NCBI GenBank assembly: GCA_015680905.1
Contig: CM027377.1
Location: 33,566,501-33,630,500, forward strand
Reading direction: 5' to 3'
Origin: Coptis chinensis
Taxonomy: Eukaryota > Streptophyta > Magnoliopsida > Ranunculales > Ranunculaceae
Length of the DNA stretch: 64,000 nt
This document shows, one piece after another, positions 23,464-36,239 of the stretch. Numbering within the stretch: the first letter of the stretch is position 1; every line of letters starts with the position of its first letter. Under the pieces are notes generated by a model, which worked only from the letters and a program-made list of their open reading frames with translations, was not told where the DNA came from and did not search any database. A program made the translations under genes and the position numbers.

Positions 23464-23837
23464 TTTCATAGACGTCTGGCCCATCCTCATCTCGTGGCTA
23501 GTTGTTGATTAGATTATTGTTGTTAGGAAATTTCCCTGTTCTTAGTAGAATTTGATTCCGAGTTGTTAGTTAAGTAGTTTATATTGAATTATGTATTTGG
23601 TTGTTATCTAAATTTCGAGTTAGTTTAAATTTTATCTGAGACTGCTTTATATTTTTCATGAATTCCACCTTCCCGACTTATTTGGGGTGGTATTATTTGT
23701 TTAGCATTGTATTTTTTCCTATCCACTTATTTTTGGAAGTTAATATTACAAGGTTGTGAGAATATGGGTTATGTGAGCATGTTGCTAATGTGGTGTAGCT
23801 ATAATGAGCTACTCTTGGGTTGTGCAATCTCAAGGAT

Positions 23838-25027
23838 TAGAAATCTCCTCAAATCTCCTCCGGGAGTTCAAGAGTGTTTGTTTTCTATGAAATCTCCTCA
23901 AATCATACCGGAGCAGTCCTTCGAAGATTTGTTCGAGAGTGACACCTATGGGTCTTGGTTCCGCGACTTGATTATACAGGCAGGATGACAGCCTCTAATG
24001 ATAAGCTCTGATGAACTATATTCTCCTGCACTTACAGCTTATTTCTATGATCATTGTAAGTTCTTTTATCGACTGAATGGGGAACAAGTGTTCTCTGTCA
24101 CCATTGATGATGAAACAATGGACTTAACCAAGTTCTTGTTGGATTTTGCTATTGGACTTACTATGCCTCTTCGAGATACAAAACTCATGGGGCTATTTGG
24201 TTGATAGTATATCTACAACTATGAGTTTTTGCATGAGACCTATAGGGCAGGGATTTTTCGTGTAGAGAACCAAGGGCAATATAACGTAGCCTTTGGTATC
24301 TTGTCCCTTAACGTGGGCACTATTATGTTCTTTATCATACTGAATATCTTAGGGGAATGACGTTTTTCTTCTGAGAATAACGCCACTTGTGGCGCCTTCC
24401 TTGCTATAGGCGAGGGCTTATGCTCTATGACCTTCCCCAGACCTTAGTGTCGAGTTTAGCACGAGCCCATAGTATGAAGCATAAGTACCTTCTTATGCCT
24501 GTCTTAGTTTGCCGCATAATGCTATGTTTTTTTCTTGAGTTCTGTACCCGTTTCACGGATTGGGTTGGGGTTGACATTGTGAGACCCACCAATTACATTA
24601 TACGCTCATTCCGTGCAATGACTTAGCCGGGGTGGAGGCTACAACCTAATTGGGTTATCCCTTACACCCCATCCGACCAAGTGGCGCTTAACAGGTTAGC
24701 AAAGGTAGATGATAAATGGCGTAAGGCCTGGCAAATTGTCATGGCGTGGCATGATGCAAAGGAACCTCACTTCTTTATAGAAGAGGAGGACAACGCTTAA
24801 ATGAGGGATATGAGGTAAGTTTTACTTTTTGTTAGTGTCTGCTTATGTTTCAAGCAATTTAATTTTTGTTATTCCTATAATGGGTAAAACTCATATAGAG
24901 TTGCATCTATTTTTATTTATCTATATTAGTATGTTATGAATTTGGTTTGCAGGTGTTCTTAAATTTTCACGCTTTTCCATGGTATTTCCTATCCTTTTTA
25001 TTTCTATACTTTGAGGACAAAGCATGT
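23838..25027 (+). repeat. Right arm of the 1.2-kb inverted repeat
   Basis: Inverted partner of 22268-23463. It starts near AAATCTCCTCAAATC and ends near GAGGACAAAGCATG. Beyond 25027 the sequence changes abruptly into a - strand gag, so the arm is not in its natural place relative to that gag. Either an inverted duplication or insertion of a second, oppositely oriented element fragment explains it. Confidence 0.88.
23896..24780 (+). pseudogene. Env-position ORF of an Athila-type element, + strand copy
   Basis: This is the second copy of the ORF described at 22512-23429, now on the + strand, in pieces 23887-23988, 23998-24204 and 24387-24780. A TGA stands at 23986-23988 where the other copy has Trp (in QAGWQPLM), and another frame change occurs near 24200. 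The residues of the block NGEQVFSVTIDDETMDL are conserved between copies. It contains no membrane segment convincing enough to support an envelope function. Confidence 0.6.
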
Positions 25028-25059
25028 AATTGACTTTACTTGCTCATGGTAGTGCCCTT

Positions 25060-26330
25060 GGCTCAAGTTAGAGCCTATCTCATATTGACCATTTGGATTA
25101 GCTCTTGGGTGAATAGGAAGATGACATTTTTCCCTCTCACTCAAAAAACATTTGCAAGTTGACCCATTTGAATTTCCAACTTGGCAATATATTGCGAGTT
25201 TGAATACAAACTTTGTTAGGTATCTTTTTGAAATTGTTAGGTTGTTTCCTGAAACTTTATAGTGTTTTGTGCTAATTGAGCAAGGGATTCCTTTAAAGCT
25301 AACAGTAGGTGGTTGGGGTGCATAATGTTGCACTGGATTTGAGTTACTAACTGGACCTCCCTGGTGTATACCCTTAGACAAAGACAAATTAGGGTTATTA
25401 CGCCACCCTTGGTTATAACTATTATTAGAAAAGGAGTTGTTGCTTGGGTTCTGGTACATGTTAAAGGCATTGACTTGTGCAGTCACGCCAAGGCAATTAT
25501 CAATAACATGATCAAGACTATCGCACAAAAGACAACCAGAGGTCTCAACATTATTAACTTGAGCTTGAGATTTTGTCTCCTTTTCTAGCTCAAGAGCCTC
25601 AACTCTTCTAATTAAGGCAGCTATTTTGGCATTCACGTCAAAATCCTTATCAATGTGAAACATAACATTCTTTGTAGTACTACTAGCCACCTTCTTCTAA
25701 AAAGGTCCACGCTTCATCTACAGTCTTATCACATAAATCTCCAGTACTCATGGTCTCAATCATAACCTTAGAGCTAAAATCAAGACCCTTATAGAGAATC
25801 TTTATCAGCCTACCCTTCTAGGGCCATGGTTAGGACACCGCAAGAAAGCAGTCCTTGAATCTCTCCATACACTTCCATAATGACTCTCCATCAACTTGGC
25901 AACAAGATGATAATTTTTTTCTAAAAACAGTTGTCTTATGATTAGGGAAAAAATTCTTTAAAAACACATTGCATAATTTTTCCCATGTAGTTATGGAATT
26001 AGATGGAAGAGTGTGAAACCAACTCTTCGCTTTCTCCTTAAGGGAAAAAGGGAATAACTTCAGTTTTATAGCCTCATCGCTAAACTGTTGAAGTTTAATA
26101 GTCCTACAAATATCCTCGAATTCCCTTACATGAAGATATGGATCTTCCTCATCCGTTCCCCTATATTTAGGAAGTAGCCCAAGCAGATTGGGCTTTATCT
26201 CAAAGTGTACAACATTGGTCGGTGGGGGAACGATGCAAGATGGTCGAATTGTCCTAGTAGGATAGATAAACTCCTTAATAGATCTAGGTACTTGGGCAAC
26301 AACTTCATTATTATTGCCTCCTTCAGCCAT
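25060..26330 (-). pseudogene. Gag of an Athila-type element, - strand
   Basis: The start is the ATG at 26330 (MAEGGNNNEVV). The retrotransposon-gag domain follows, with GLLPKYRGTDEEDPYLHVRE, LKEKAKSWFHTLP and CNVFLKNFFPNHK. A TAA/TAG pair near 25825-25800 interrupts the segment that should read on to ILYKGLDFSSKVMIETM. The C-terminal part (25690-25004) has a coiled coil (ALIRRVEALELEK) and a CCHC zinc knuckle, CLLCDSLDHVIDNC, then an Asn/Gln-rich tail (MYQNPSNNSF). The rest of the polyprotein is missing: the frame runs into the inverted repeat at about 25027. The packaging and particle role is inferred from the family. Confidence 0.82.
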
Positions 26331-26973
26331 TTTTATTTATTTATTTATATTTCTTTCTTAAGACTCTATAGAACGACACCCTAACAAAAAGGAAGTTAAC
26401 TTAACACCTAATACTGATAAAACATGCAAACGATGCACACACGCAAATAATATCAACCAATCAACCAATTATATCAAATGCAGTTGAATTTTAAATAATG
26501 ATGAATATATTTGCTCCTAAACTCGAATCACAAGTGCCAGTTCCTATGCTAAAAGCACAATCACTTGACGAATGTGTTAGACGAGCTTTCCTAGTGAGCA
26601 GGAGAAAACTTGTCCTAATGCAAAATGCCTAAGGTTGGCCAATGTGACTTAACCTTCCTAAATACTAAAAAGCAGTAAAACAAGCAAAACACCCAAACAA
26701 ACAAAGTTCAACTCCACAAAGGAAAGAGACGCATCACCTCACGGCGAGCCTTCGAGGGCTACTTGCGATGTCGGGTGACAACAAACAAGCAACTTTCCAA
26801 AAGTCCACAAGAAAATCACGACTATCAGCTTTGTAAGAAAAATTCTCTGCTTCCTGCCTACGAAAATCAAAATTGGACCGCGAAAACTAAGAAATAATAA
26901 AACTACTTACTAAACTTAAACTACTTAATCACGATAAATAAAATTTTAAAACTCAATTGCACCACTGCAATTT

Positions 26974-26988
26974 CCGGCAGTGGCGCCA
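26974..26988 (-). promoter_or_regulatory. Primer-binding site of the - strand Athila-type element
   Basis: On the - strand TGGCGCCACTGCCGG starts six bases inside the LTR end. It closely resembles the tRNA-complementary site TGGCGCCGTTGCCGG known for Athila-type elements. Its position between LTR and gag fixes the orientation as leftward. Confidence 0.82.
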
Positions 26989-26994
26989 AAAACT

Positions 26995-28551
26995 TGATAG
27001 GTATTTAGTCGGCCTAAATAAATAGACTAATTAAACCCTATAATTTAACCGCAAGTGCATAGCTATCGTTGAAAATAGTTGCAGTGAACGAGTCGATCCC
27101 ACAGGGAATGCACGTTGGGTACAATTGAGTACTAACTTATTATTTATCCTAATTCGAATAATATTTATTTATGTAAGTTTTGAATTAACTATTAACTACT
27201 AAAATTCGTTAACTAATTACTACGAAAGAATATAAATTCAATTGAGAGAATTCTAGGACTGTTGAATCCACCGTAGAACTCTGTTTATATTTTTAGAATT
27301 AATTTCAATATTCCACATTTTATACGAGTAGCATTATCGATGAGAATCAACTGCTTTCTCGATTTTGTGATCGTGATAAATCTTAACTAAATATGCATCT
27401 CCTATAGTTCAGCACTAATTATCAAACTTAAAAAGATTACTCATCTTTTTAAAATACGAATAATATATAAACTTGACACCAACAATTAAAGCGAGCTTAA
27501 TTAATAACAACAATTATCGAACTATATAGCATGCGTGACATACAATATAAAAGAATAATTTTTGTTATTTAAAACGAACTTAGAAGAAATATTGAATATT
27601 AAAGCTCACTGGAAATAATTGTTATCAATCCCAAAACACAAACATTCATCTACGGCTTCATCTTAGCCCTAGGCTTGAATTTAGTTACACATGATAATAA
27701 TAGAACTAAAATTAAAGTTAGGTAAAGAAAAACTCATGTCGACATCAAGTTCGGCTTGGCCTTTCTTATTCTCGCTCTTCGTTTCTGTCTTGTGTTCTCG
27801 AGGGGCTCTCCCAATCTTGGTTTTTCTCTTCTATATATACTGGATTAACACCGAGAGTTTGATCTGAATTAGAAATATCTAATTCGGTCGAGTTGCGTGA
27901 GATTCGGGATTGGATCGAAAGAATCGGGTCTCCCTGCTTAGAAGAAAGAGAACAAAAGATGGAAAACATGAGGGGTGATTAGGTGGTAGTGGGAGTAGGT
28001 AGGCTTAAGGTATGGTAGTGTGGGGGCTTTAATGCCAATTGGGTGCACATGGGCTTCTATTTGAGTGGGTCCAAAATACTAACATCTATTTTAGTTTAGT
28101 CACGTGAGTTTAGACGTTGGCCCATGCATTGCTGACAAGTTGGTACTGCTCACGTGCTACTCAATAGCTTTCTTCATCTTTTATTTCGTCTTCACGTGCA
28201 TTTACCAAATATTCATATCCATAGTCTATAGCCCTTGTTTCTCTACTAATTATCAGGTGCTAATGTACCAAGTCCAACCCAATAACGCCTCAATTCTCAT
28301 TAGCAGACACGCAAACAATATATTCCCCATATCACAGGGCACCTCTATTGAACTGAACAACTAGCGCCAGATCAACTTAACCACAAGTTCGCGCACTAAC
28401 ATCTCAAATCTCGATAGTTTCAGCACTTTAATCAATAACTCCAATTCCTGCAAAATCACTGAAAATATACTAACTAAATCAAACAAACAAAATAAACAAA
28501 CTAACTAATATAAAATTGGGCGTGAATAATGTAATAATTATGTGGTTATCA
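26995..28551 (-). repeat. 5' LTR (1,557 bp) of the - strand Athila-type element
   Basis: The borders are TGATAGG at 26995 and GTTATCA at 28551, giving TG...CA ends with a TGATA/TATCA inverted repeat. The primer-binding site adjoins the left end. A TATATATAG box on the - strand lies at about 27831-27840. The last 45 bp at the right (from AATATAAAATTGGGCGTG to GTTATCA) recur almost exactly at 17106-17152, marking the matching 3' LTR start there. Beyond those 45 bp the two LTRs no longer match. Confidence 0.82.
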
Positions 28552-28599
28552 ATGGGCATAAGTCCCATCCCCCTCGATGTATAACCACTTGCCTCCAAA

Positions 28600-30150
28600 T
28601 AAGTTGTGCGGTTAGACATGTGGCCAAACTAAGTCCAACCTAACATAATCTCCAACAGCTGCTTGATTAAGTTATATCTCAAACTTACATTTATTCTTTT
28701 CCCATTGCATATATTTTTTATGTCTTAGCTATTACAATGAGACAGTTGCAAAACATATACACATCAGGAGGCTATTTAGAGCCAATGAAAAGATTTGTCA
28801 AGAGGTTCCTAACCTTTTTAGCATCATCACATGCCTTTTCTAACGCGATTAGCTTAGATAAAATCCAAGAAACTCAATTTCCACCAAGGATAAACACATA
28901 AACACTACTGGATCTAGTTTATAACATATTACCCTTCCAACAATGATGGAAATCGACTAAACATAAGTCCATATTCAATAGCTCCGCTATAGTACTTGGA
29001 TAATTTGACAATATGTACATCAAATGTTCTTTATAAAGACAATGGGTTATCAACTCAATATGCCATTAATGTAGGCAATGTCATGTCTCACATATATAAT
29101 CCATCAAGTACAATAGGCTACCAATGATATTGACATATTTAGTATGAGAAAATATAAGTAGATTATTTTTCATAAGATGGATATCTACCACAAGAAGTGT
29201 TGACACAGTTTTACTAATGTAATACCCATATTTTTCAATGAAAATATTTCAACTAAGTGCTAAAACAACATAATGAGACTAACATGAGTTATAATTCCTA
29301 TATTCACCAGCCATTCAATTCTGTAGTTCCCGAAATTCCCCTATACCATTCGATTGGTCTGGTTTAAGGTACGCTGTGGGATTCAATCATATTCAAACGT
29401 CAACATCTTGATAACTAAATATAGCAGTTACAGAAATGAGTTTAACAACATAATGATCTATCATTTCCAATGACGGTCTATTATGTATTTCAAATTGGAA
29501 TTTATCTGTCTCATACACATTCTCAATGCTAGCACTTATGATATTAAATTGTCTAAACAAAGAGAGATTAATACATATATATTGCTTTACTCAAAAGAAA
29601 GTACACATCTTTATCAACAACGGTACTTTGACATCCATACGACACCAATATGTTGTTGAATTGCTCATGCCATTTATAGGTGCTTGAATCAACTCATACA
29701 AATATTTAACTAAATTGTATACCTTAAGCTCATCACCTGGTACTACTTGGTATTGTAGTTTCTCACAACTACTCAACTAAAGTCTTTAGAATAATTCTGA
29801 AGAAGAAATTATAATTACATGAGCAAGGTTCCAAAATAGTATAAATCTTGTCTCTGATTGAAACCCCTTGGCTATTATTATTAGCATTGTATGTTGCAAT
29901 ACAACTATCACGTTTTAGTTTTCTTTTGAAGATCCAATTCAACCTATAAATCCCCCAATAGGTAGATTAACTACCTCCCCTTAATGATTTGTTTAAATCA
30001 AGAGTCCAGTTTAGAGGAGTTGTATCATTCAAAAAGGACACTTCTCATAGGCAGACAACTTCTTTATAGGTTAATAAATTTTCCTCAAGAAACATATAAA
30101 CGTCATCACCGTGAATAGTGGATATACTCACTAATAATCTTCCAAATTTC
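28600..30150 (-). pseudogene. Ty1/copia RT-RNase H fragment
   Basis: On the - strand the copia RT block is seen at 29776-29690 as KVYNLVKYLYELIQAP (family: Lys-Leu-x-Lys-Ser-Leu-Tyr-Gly-Leu-Lys-Gln-Ala-Pro). It continues in another frame with WHEQFNNILVSYG and VDKDVYF down to about 29590. Farther left, IIGSLLYLMDY (about 29110-29090) matches the copia Gly-Ser-Leu-x-Tyr block, and a YSGAIEYGLMFS-type segment near 28990 the following region. Frames are broken throughout. No LTR of this element was recognised; it may be the host sequence into which the flanking Athila elements jumped. Confidence 0.7.
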
Positions 30151-30417
30151 TTGTTCAGAAATTATGGGATTCTCTGATGTAGTTCATTATGAACATTCAA
30201 CCACTCTATGCTAATTTCACAAAAAAACACAATCTCAAATAAAATTAGCATATAAAACATTCAATAATAGTGTGGTATCTACAAGATTGTTATCACTCAT
30301 GACAACTGAAATAAAACATCACTATTATGAGTTTCACCAATGAACATCTACTAGATAGTTCTAGGTCTCAAAAAATATATTTTTTAGATTCATTCACAAT
30401 AGCCTTGGTAAGACACC

Positions 30418-31838
30418 TGATAAGCACCCAAAACTGTATTATAAAAGTCTGTAGAGACATAACATTTCGGTCAATTTTGTGCTTAATAATCATGAAATAA
30501 TCGCATCTTCGTGTTTTTTGCAGGTTGGAGCAACTAATGTAAAAATTATGATAAAGCCAGCATTTAAGCACGGAATAGGGAGTATACACATGCCTTCCGA
30601 TCAAGCCCATGTGAAGCCCAACAAATTCGGACTAAAGCCCAAAGACTCAAATAGTATAGAATCCAAATTAAACGGGATTATGTGCACGTAAGCATCAAAC
30701 TTCGAGCTCATATCTCTTGAACCAGACTCGAATGCGACGAGCGAGCTGTCCGACAATCAAGTCGGTCGATGAACTCTACAAATAGGCGGGAAGTTGTAAA
30801 ATGCCAAAAGACCGGACTGCCATGGACCTTTATCGTGGACCCACTAGGCGGGCCCATAAGATTTGATGAGTCATCATGCAAGTCAAGACAAAGGTGCAAA
30901 TAATTGGTGCAAATTTGACACCTTGCATGAAGTTAATGAGTTAGTTGGATTTAGGTGATGATTATCTAAAAAATGAAAGGTGTCAAATGGGGGTTAGTTG
31001 TGGATAAGTGAAAAATAAATGAGAGGAGAGTGTTTCACGGGAGAAGAGAAAAAGGCTCTCTTATGTAAAGGGGGGGGGCTGATTTTGGGAGTTGGAAGCT
31101 TTTACTTCCTTGACTTTTACTTTTCATTTACATCCATGTCTTTAATTTTGTTTTTTTTAGTTCTTAGTTTTTAGAGAAAAGCTTGTAACTTGTTAATGGG
31201 GAACTCCTCTAGTTTTTTAATAAACTCTTCTTCATTTAGGTAAACAGGTTGTAGTTTTCTTGTTTCATTCTCTTTCTTTTTCATTTCACATATCTTCTTA
31301 TAGTTTAATTCAATCCTAGGATCATGAGCTAAAACTCTCCCAAGAGGAGGGTTAATGATGCTCATGTGAGGATCATGCTACAAATTTAGGATTCCAAAAT
31401 CACTACTTAAAATACTTAGGTTCTATTTTTCATCCTGTCCCAAAATGACAGAGATTGACAATTATCTGATCAATTGTTGTAAAGTAGAACTAGGAGTTGG
31501 AATGATATTTCAGAGATGAAATATCATTTCAATTCTACATGCTAGCATGATATGTTTAGAGATAGGTATATTATGTTAGGAATTTGAGATGGTAGTGACC
31601 TGTTTCTAAAAGACTTGTAGCTAGGCCTTGAATGAGTAGGATTAATCCTTCCCTATCTCTCTCTCTCTCTTTCATTTAACTATAAACAAACTTACAAATT
31701 TTAGATAACTTGTGTAAAAAAAAAATCTATCTATAAAATCCTTCTCACTTAGTTCTCCAAAGTGTAGATTCCAGTTGTGATCATTTAAATTCTTGTCTTA
31801 GAAGTTGGAACGAAATCCCTACTCGAACTAGATTGACA
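30418..31838 (+). repeat. Probable 5' LTR of the second Athila-like element
   Basis: It begins TGATAAGCACCCAAAACTG and contains GTTTTTTGCAGGTTGGAGCA, as Athila LTRs often do. It ends in the Athila-type stretch CTTAGAAGTTGGAACGAA with the last CA placed at 31838 (GATTGACA). The right border is a guess, because no second LTR copy is present and no standard primer-binding site is preserved. Confidence 0.55.
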
Positions 31839-32199
31839 TTCTCAAAGAAAAAAAAAACAGTGAGTAAGGAATTATTGAGTTTTAGCACGTAGTAAGTCAA
31901 CTTCTAAAACACTGAAAAGTGCTAAGATCAAATGCCTGCCACGCCATTCTAAAACCCAAGGACCTCATTTTGCAACCGAAATGGAATTGCTCCAAGGGGA
32001 AACCCCCACGCTCATCCTTTCATATATTTCTTTTTTCTTATGTTTTCTTCGCTTTTTAAATTTCCCCATTTTTGCTCTTGATAAACATTCCGGTTTTGGT
32101 TGAACCGACAGTTCCAAATGCTAGGACACGGAAACTAGGCTACAACAATCACTAAGCTTACCGCGGAAACATTTGGTCCGCATTGTGCACGTTTCTTTT

Positions 32200-33110
32200 A
32201 TTTGGTGGACTTGGGGAAGCTTGCGGTGTTCCAAATTTTAAATATTTTTGCATGCTTCACATGTATGTAGACACATGGAATAAACTTGTTCAAGCTTTCA
32301 TGCTTCAATTTTACACTCGAAGAAAACAACTTAAATGCTTGAGAAAATTCAATTCTTTTCAATAAAATCCTCATGAATCCTTTTGGCGGAAGCATGGAGT
32401 CGCTTCTTGATCTTCTTTTAGAATGTCCTCATCACCAACTAGACAAAGCTGTCCTTGTTCGCTCATTCTTTAATGGACTTTCTCGATCATCAAAAGAAAC
32501 TCTAGATATAATGAACGGCGGTTGCTTCATGGACAAAGGAGCTATCAAGCATATACTTTTCTTGACAAACAAGCGAAAAAAGGTACACATTGGGGTAACA
32601 CCGATTCTTCTAGGTCATCTAAGGATAATGTTACAAAAAGCTACGCCTATTTTGAGGTAAAACCCGATCCCGAAGTTGAAAAACCGATAGAAACCCCTCA
32701 CTAAAAAGTAGATGCTCTTGTAGTTCAAGTAAACGATCAACTTCCACAACAGGCCATGAACGCGTTAACACTTCCCCATGTGTTCTATGTCTTAGTCCGC
32801 ACCATCTTGATGCTTATTGTCCCTTGTTACATGCTACCCCTACCCAAACACGGAGGAGGCATGTGCATTCAATATTCCTAATGCACCATGGAGACAACAT
32901 CCTAATTTCGCCATACCGAATAACCAACAAATGGCTCCTCCGTGTTTCGCAAATCCAATTGCTCAATTAATCAACAATTTTATTCCATACCGCCAAGGAA
33001 ATAATCAGCAATACCAACAAAGTCAAAATCAATTTCAAAGTAATTCAAATGCTAACTATCAAACAACCGCAGCCTTGTTCCAAATAATCCAAATTCGGCT
33101 ATAATCAACA
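32200..33110 (+). pseudogene. Gag of the second Athila-like element
   Basis: Gag-domain fragments are found in three frames: WNKLVQAFMLQFY (about 32280), LLDLLLECPHHQLDKAVLV and RSFFNGLSRSSKETLDIMNGG (32405-32520), and AYTFLDKQAKKG. A Gln/Asn-rich region (NNQQYQQSQNQFQ, about 33000-33040) follows. The cysteine-rich segment near 32790-32830 corresponds to the zinc knuckle but is frameshifted. The start codon and N-terminus cannot be defined. Confidence 0.72.
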
Positions 33111-33318
33111 ACTTCTCAAATAATCGTGAACTAGTAATCAAGGCACAACCTATGCCTCCTCGCTCTTTGATAGGACAAGTGAGATGTTTTTTCGCTTACA
33201 TGAACCAACAATCACAAATCCTAACGTCTATCCAACAATCAATTCAACAATTAGCACAAGACAAGAGCGTAAAGGCGTTTTCCAAGCGCTTCAACCCTAA
33301 GCCGGCCAAAACACGCCT

Positions 33319-34160
33319 TTGAACTCACCAATATACCCGGGTACAAGTACTCCAACCCAAGGTGAGGTGAATGCAATCACTACTCTTCGATCCGGGAAAA
33401 TCGTTGATAATCAAATCCGTATGCCGGATGATAAAACAAAGCGATACCGGAGGTTCCAAGGAACCGCTTTCGATAATGACCCTCAAATGGACACACCAAG
33501 TTCAACAACGCCACAATCTAAACAATTGGGAAACGAACAGGTGGACCCCTATGCCAAATTCCATATTAAGGCACCATTTCCCGCCCGTTTGGCAAAGAAT
33601 AAACCGGATGAAAACTTTGATGAAATTAGGGAAACCTTTAAAAATTTGACAATAAACTTACCTTTTCTCGATGCCCTAAAGCAATTACCAAAACATGCAA
33701 AATTTTTGAAAGACATGTGCACCACAAAAGAAGAACAAATGTGCCTCAACAGGCTTCCCATTGAACAATTTCCTTCCATCAATCGAATACAATGGTATAG
33801 TAAAATACAAGGACCCCGTAGACCAACAGTTCCATGCACATTAGGTGATAAGTATACGGGCCACGCATTACTAGACCTAGGAGCTAGTGTGAACTTACTT
33901 CCTTATTACTTATTCAAACAACTAGGTCTACATGAGCTTAAACCTACCACGATGACTTTACAATTAGCCGATTGATCCATTAAGCATCCGAAAGACATTG
34001 TGGAAAATGTCCTTGTAAAAGTCCAAGATTTTTTTTATCCCATAGATTTTGTCATTTTGGATACGGTTGCCTCCAGGACTCCATTCCTATCATATTAGGG
34101 CGCCCATTCCTCGCAGAATCGCTAATGCTCATAAACTGTAGGGATGGGTCCATGACCATG
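33319..34160 (+). pseudogene. Protease region of the second Athila-like element
   Basis: This is the longest open stretch of the element (218 codons to 33975). ITTLRSGKIVDNQ, a conserved pre-protease motif of Athila, is at about 33380. DALKQLPKHAKFLKDMCT is at about 33670-33720. The retropepsin core LLDLGASVNLLPYYLF, with its catalytic Asp kept, is at about 33870-33915. A stop at 33973 interrupts the flap region, which continues in shifted frames as VQDFFYPIDFVILD, with a second shift before IIRAPIPR-like sequence near 34090. Confidence 0.82.
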
Positions 34161-34619
34161 TCCTTCGGAAATCTTTCTCATCGAGGTTAATGTGTTCAAG
34201 TTGATGAAACAAATTCCGAGAATGATATTGATGGTGAGATTAACATGATTGACACCCTCGCATAAGAATATTTCACAAACTCTTTTCCCGAAGATGAAGT
34301 ACACCAATTCCATTCTTTTGGCGGTTCTGAATTTGATGTTGATGATTATTCAAAGGAGGTACATGAGTTTTTAGAATCAATACCACCAATTGACTCTACT
34401 ACCATCCTATCAAGCTTAACTTGGACGAACATAAATCTGTTTTCTCCGGAAGACGACTTTCCTCAAGAATCTTTAATACCCACTCCTCCCACCCCACTTA
34501 AAGCCTATTCCTTTGGACTTAAAATACGAACAATTAGATCCGGATGGTAGTCACCCAATTATCATATCATCACAATTGACTCCACCGATCGAATCACGCT
34601 TAATTAAGGTCATTCAAGA

Positions 34620-36000
34620 ACACCGCTTACGCTATTGATGGTCTCGATGACATTAAAGGCATTGACCCTACTGTGGTGCACTCATCGCGATACATCTTGA
34701 AGATAATGCCAAGACATCACGTGAACCGCAACGTCGCTAAAATCCAACCATGAAGGATGTGGTACGGGAAGAAATTTTAAGGTTACTTGATGCGTATTAT
34801 TTACCCCATCTCGATAGTGTTTGGGTAAGTCCACCATGTTGTTCCCAAGAAGTCCTGAATTACAGTTTGTGCTAAACGATAAAGATGAATGTATATCCGG
34901 CCAAGATTCCAAAGAAGTGGCGAATATGCATTGACTATCGAAAACTTAATGCAAATCAATCGTAAGGATCATTTTCCACTTCCATTCATTGATCGATGCT
35001 TTGAACGGTTAGCGGGTCATGCATTTTATCGTTTTCTTGATGGCTTTTCGTGATATTTTCAAATCGCCATAGATCCTGTGACCAAGAAAAACAACGCTCA
35101 CCCACTTTTGGTACTTTTGCATATAAAATGAATGCCATTTGGCCTTTGCAATGCACCCAAAGACATTCCAACGCTTGTATGCTTCATATCTTCGATATGG
35201 TTGAACGCTTTTATGGAAGTCTTCATGGACGATTTCTCATTATATGGTAATTCTTTTGATAACCGTTTATCAAATCTTGAAAAGGTTTTAGTACATTGTG
35301 AAGAGAAAAATCTCGCTCTTAATCGGGAAAAATGCTATTTTATGGTTACAAAAGGAATAGTACTAGGTCACATTGTTTCAAGGACGAATCGAAGTCGATA
35401 AAGCAAAGATTGAAAAAATTGCTTCCTTGCCTATACCAACTTCAGGTTAGAAATACGTGCATTTTTTAGACACGCAGGTTCTTTAGGAGATTTATTCAAG
35501 ATTTCTCAAAGGTTGCCCGACCTTTAACAAATCTCTTACTTAAAGATGCCGATTTGACTTCACTTTCGATTGCAAAACAAGCTTTTGAGACCTTAAAGTA
35601 CGCCTTACGACTACAGACTCGATAATTCAACCACCGATTGGTCTAAACCTTTTGAATTAATGTGTGACGCGAGTGACTACGCTTATTGAGTCGCCTTAGG
35701 GCAACGCCGAGAACAAGCCAATTGTCATTTACTATGCTAGTAAAACTCTTTAATGACGCCAACGTAACTATACCACCACCGAAAAAGAATTTCTAGCAGT
35801 TGTATATGCCCCGGATAAGTTTCGGCCCTTACCTAGTTGGTTCTTCTACAATAGTCTACACCGACCATGCGGCATTTCTATCTATTATCAAAGAAAGATG
35901 CCAAATGCAGGTTGATCCGATGGATCCTCCTTTGGCAAGAGTTTACTCTAGAAATTAGAGATAAAAAGGTTGGCGAACGAACGGTAGCACCATTTATCAC
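34620..36000 (+). pseudogene. RT and RNase H of the second Athila-like element
   Basis: Domain order can be followed only by changing frames. Visible blocks are RREPQR-type linker and PTMKDVVREEILRLLDA (about 34740-34790), PKKWRICIDYRKLNA (34910), FAYKMNAIW/MPFGLCNAPKDIPT (35120-35165), VFMDDFSLYGNSF (35220-35260, the catalytic YxDD-type box as FMDD), EEKNLALNREKCYFMVT (35300), RRFIQDFSKVARPLTNLLL (35490), FELMCDASDYA (35655, RNase H Asp) and STIVYTDHAAF (about 35850, RNase H Asp). Amino-acid blocks between indels remain close to the family. Confidence 0.82.
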
Positions 36001-36239
36001 TTACTCGTTAATGATGTCAATAATGAGTCCGAACCAATCATGCGATTCATTTCCGGATGAACATTTGTATTCCATTTTTTCATCTCCTTGGTATGCCGAT
36101 ATAGTAAACTACCTAGTTACCGAGGAGGTCCCTTCATCTTGGACTCGAACGGACCGAAAGAAGTTCTTATCCACTGTGGAAATTTTATTTTGGGATGATC
36201 CCTACCTTTTTAAGTATTGTTCGACTAACCGATATCGCC

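Larger units (their letters stand above)
17153..26994 (-). mobile_element. Composite - strand Athila-type element (internal region, rearranged)
   Basis: Read leftward from the 5' LTR: primer-binding site, gag, then directly an inverted repeat with env-position ORFs, 3' untranslated sequence and a second LTR start at 17152. Protease, RT, RNase H and integrase are all absent, so pol was lost, probably in the rearrangement that made the inverted repeat. At least two LTR/3' modules (17153-17607 and 20134-22148) lie in the 3' part, so more than one related element contributed. Confidence 0.6.
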
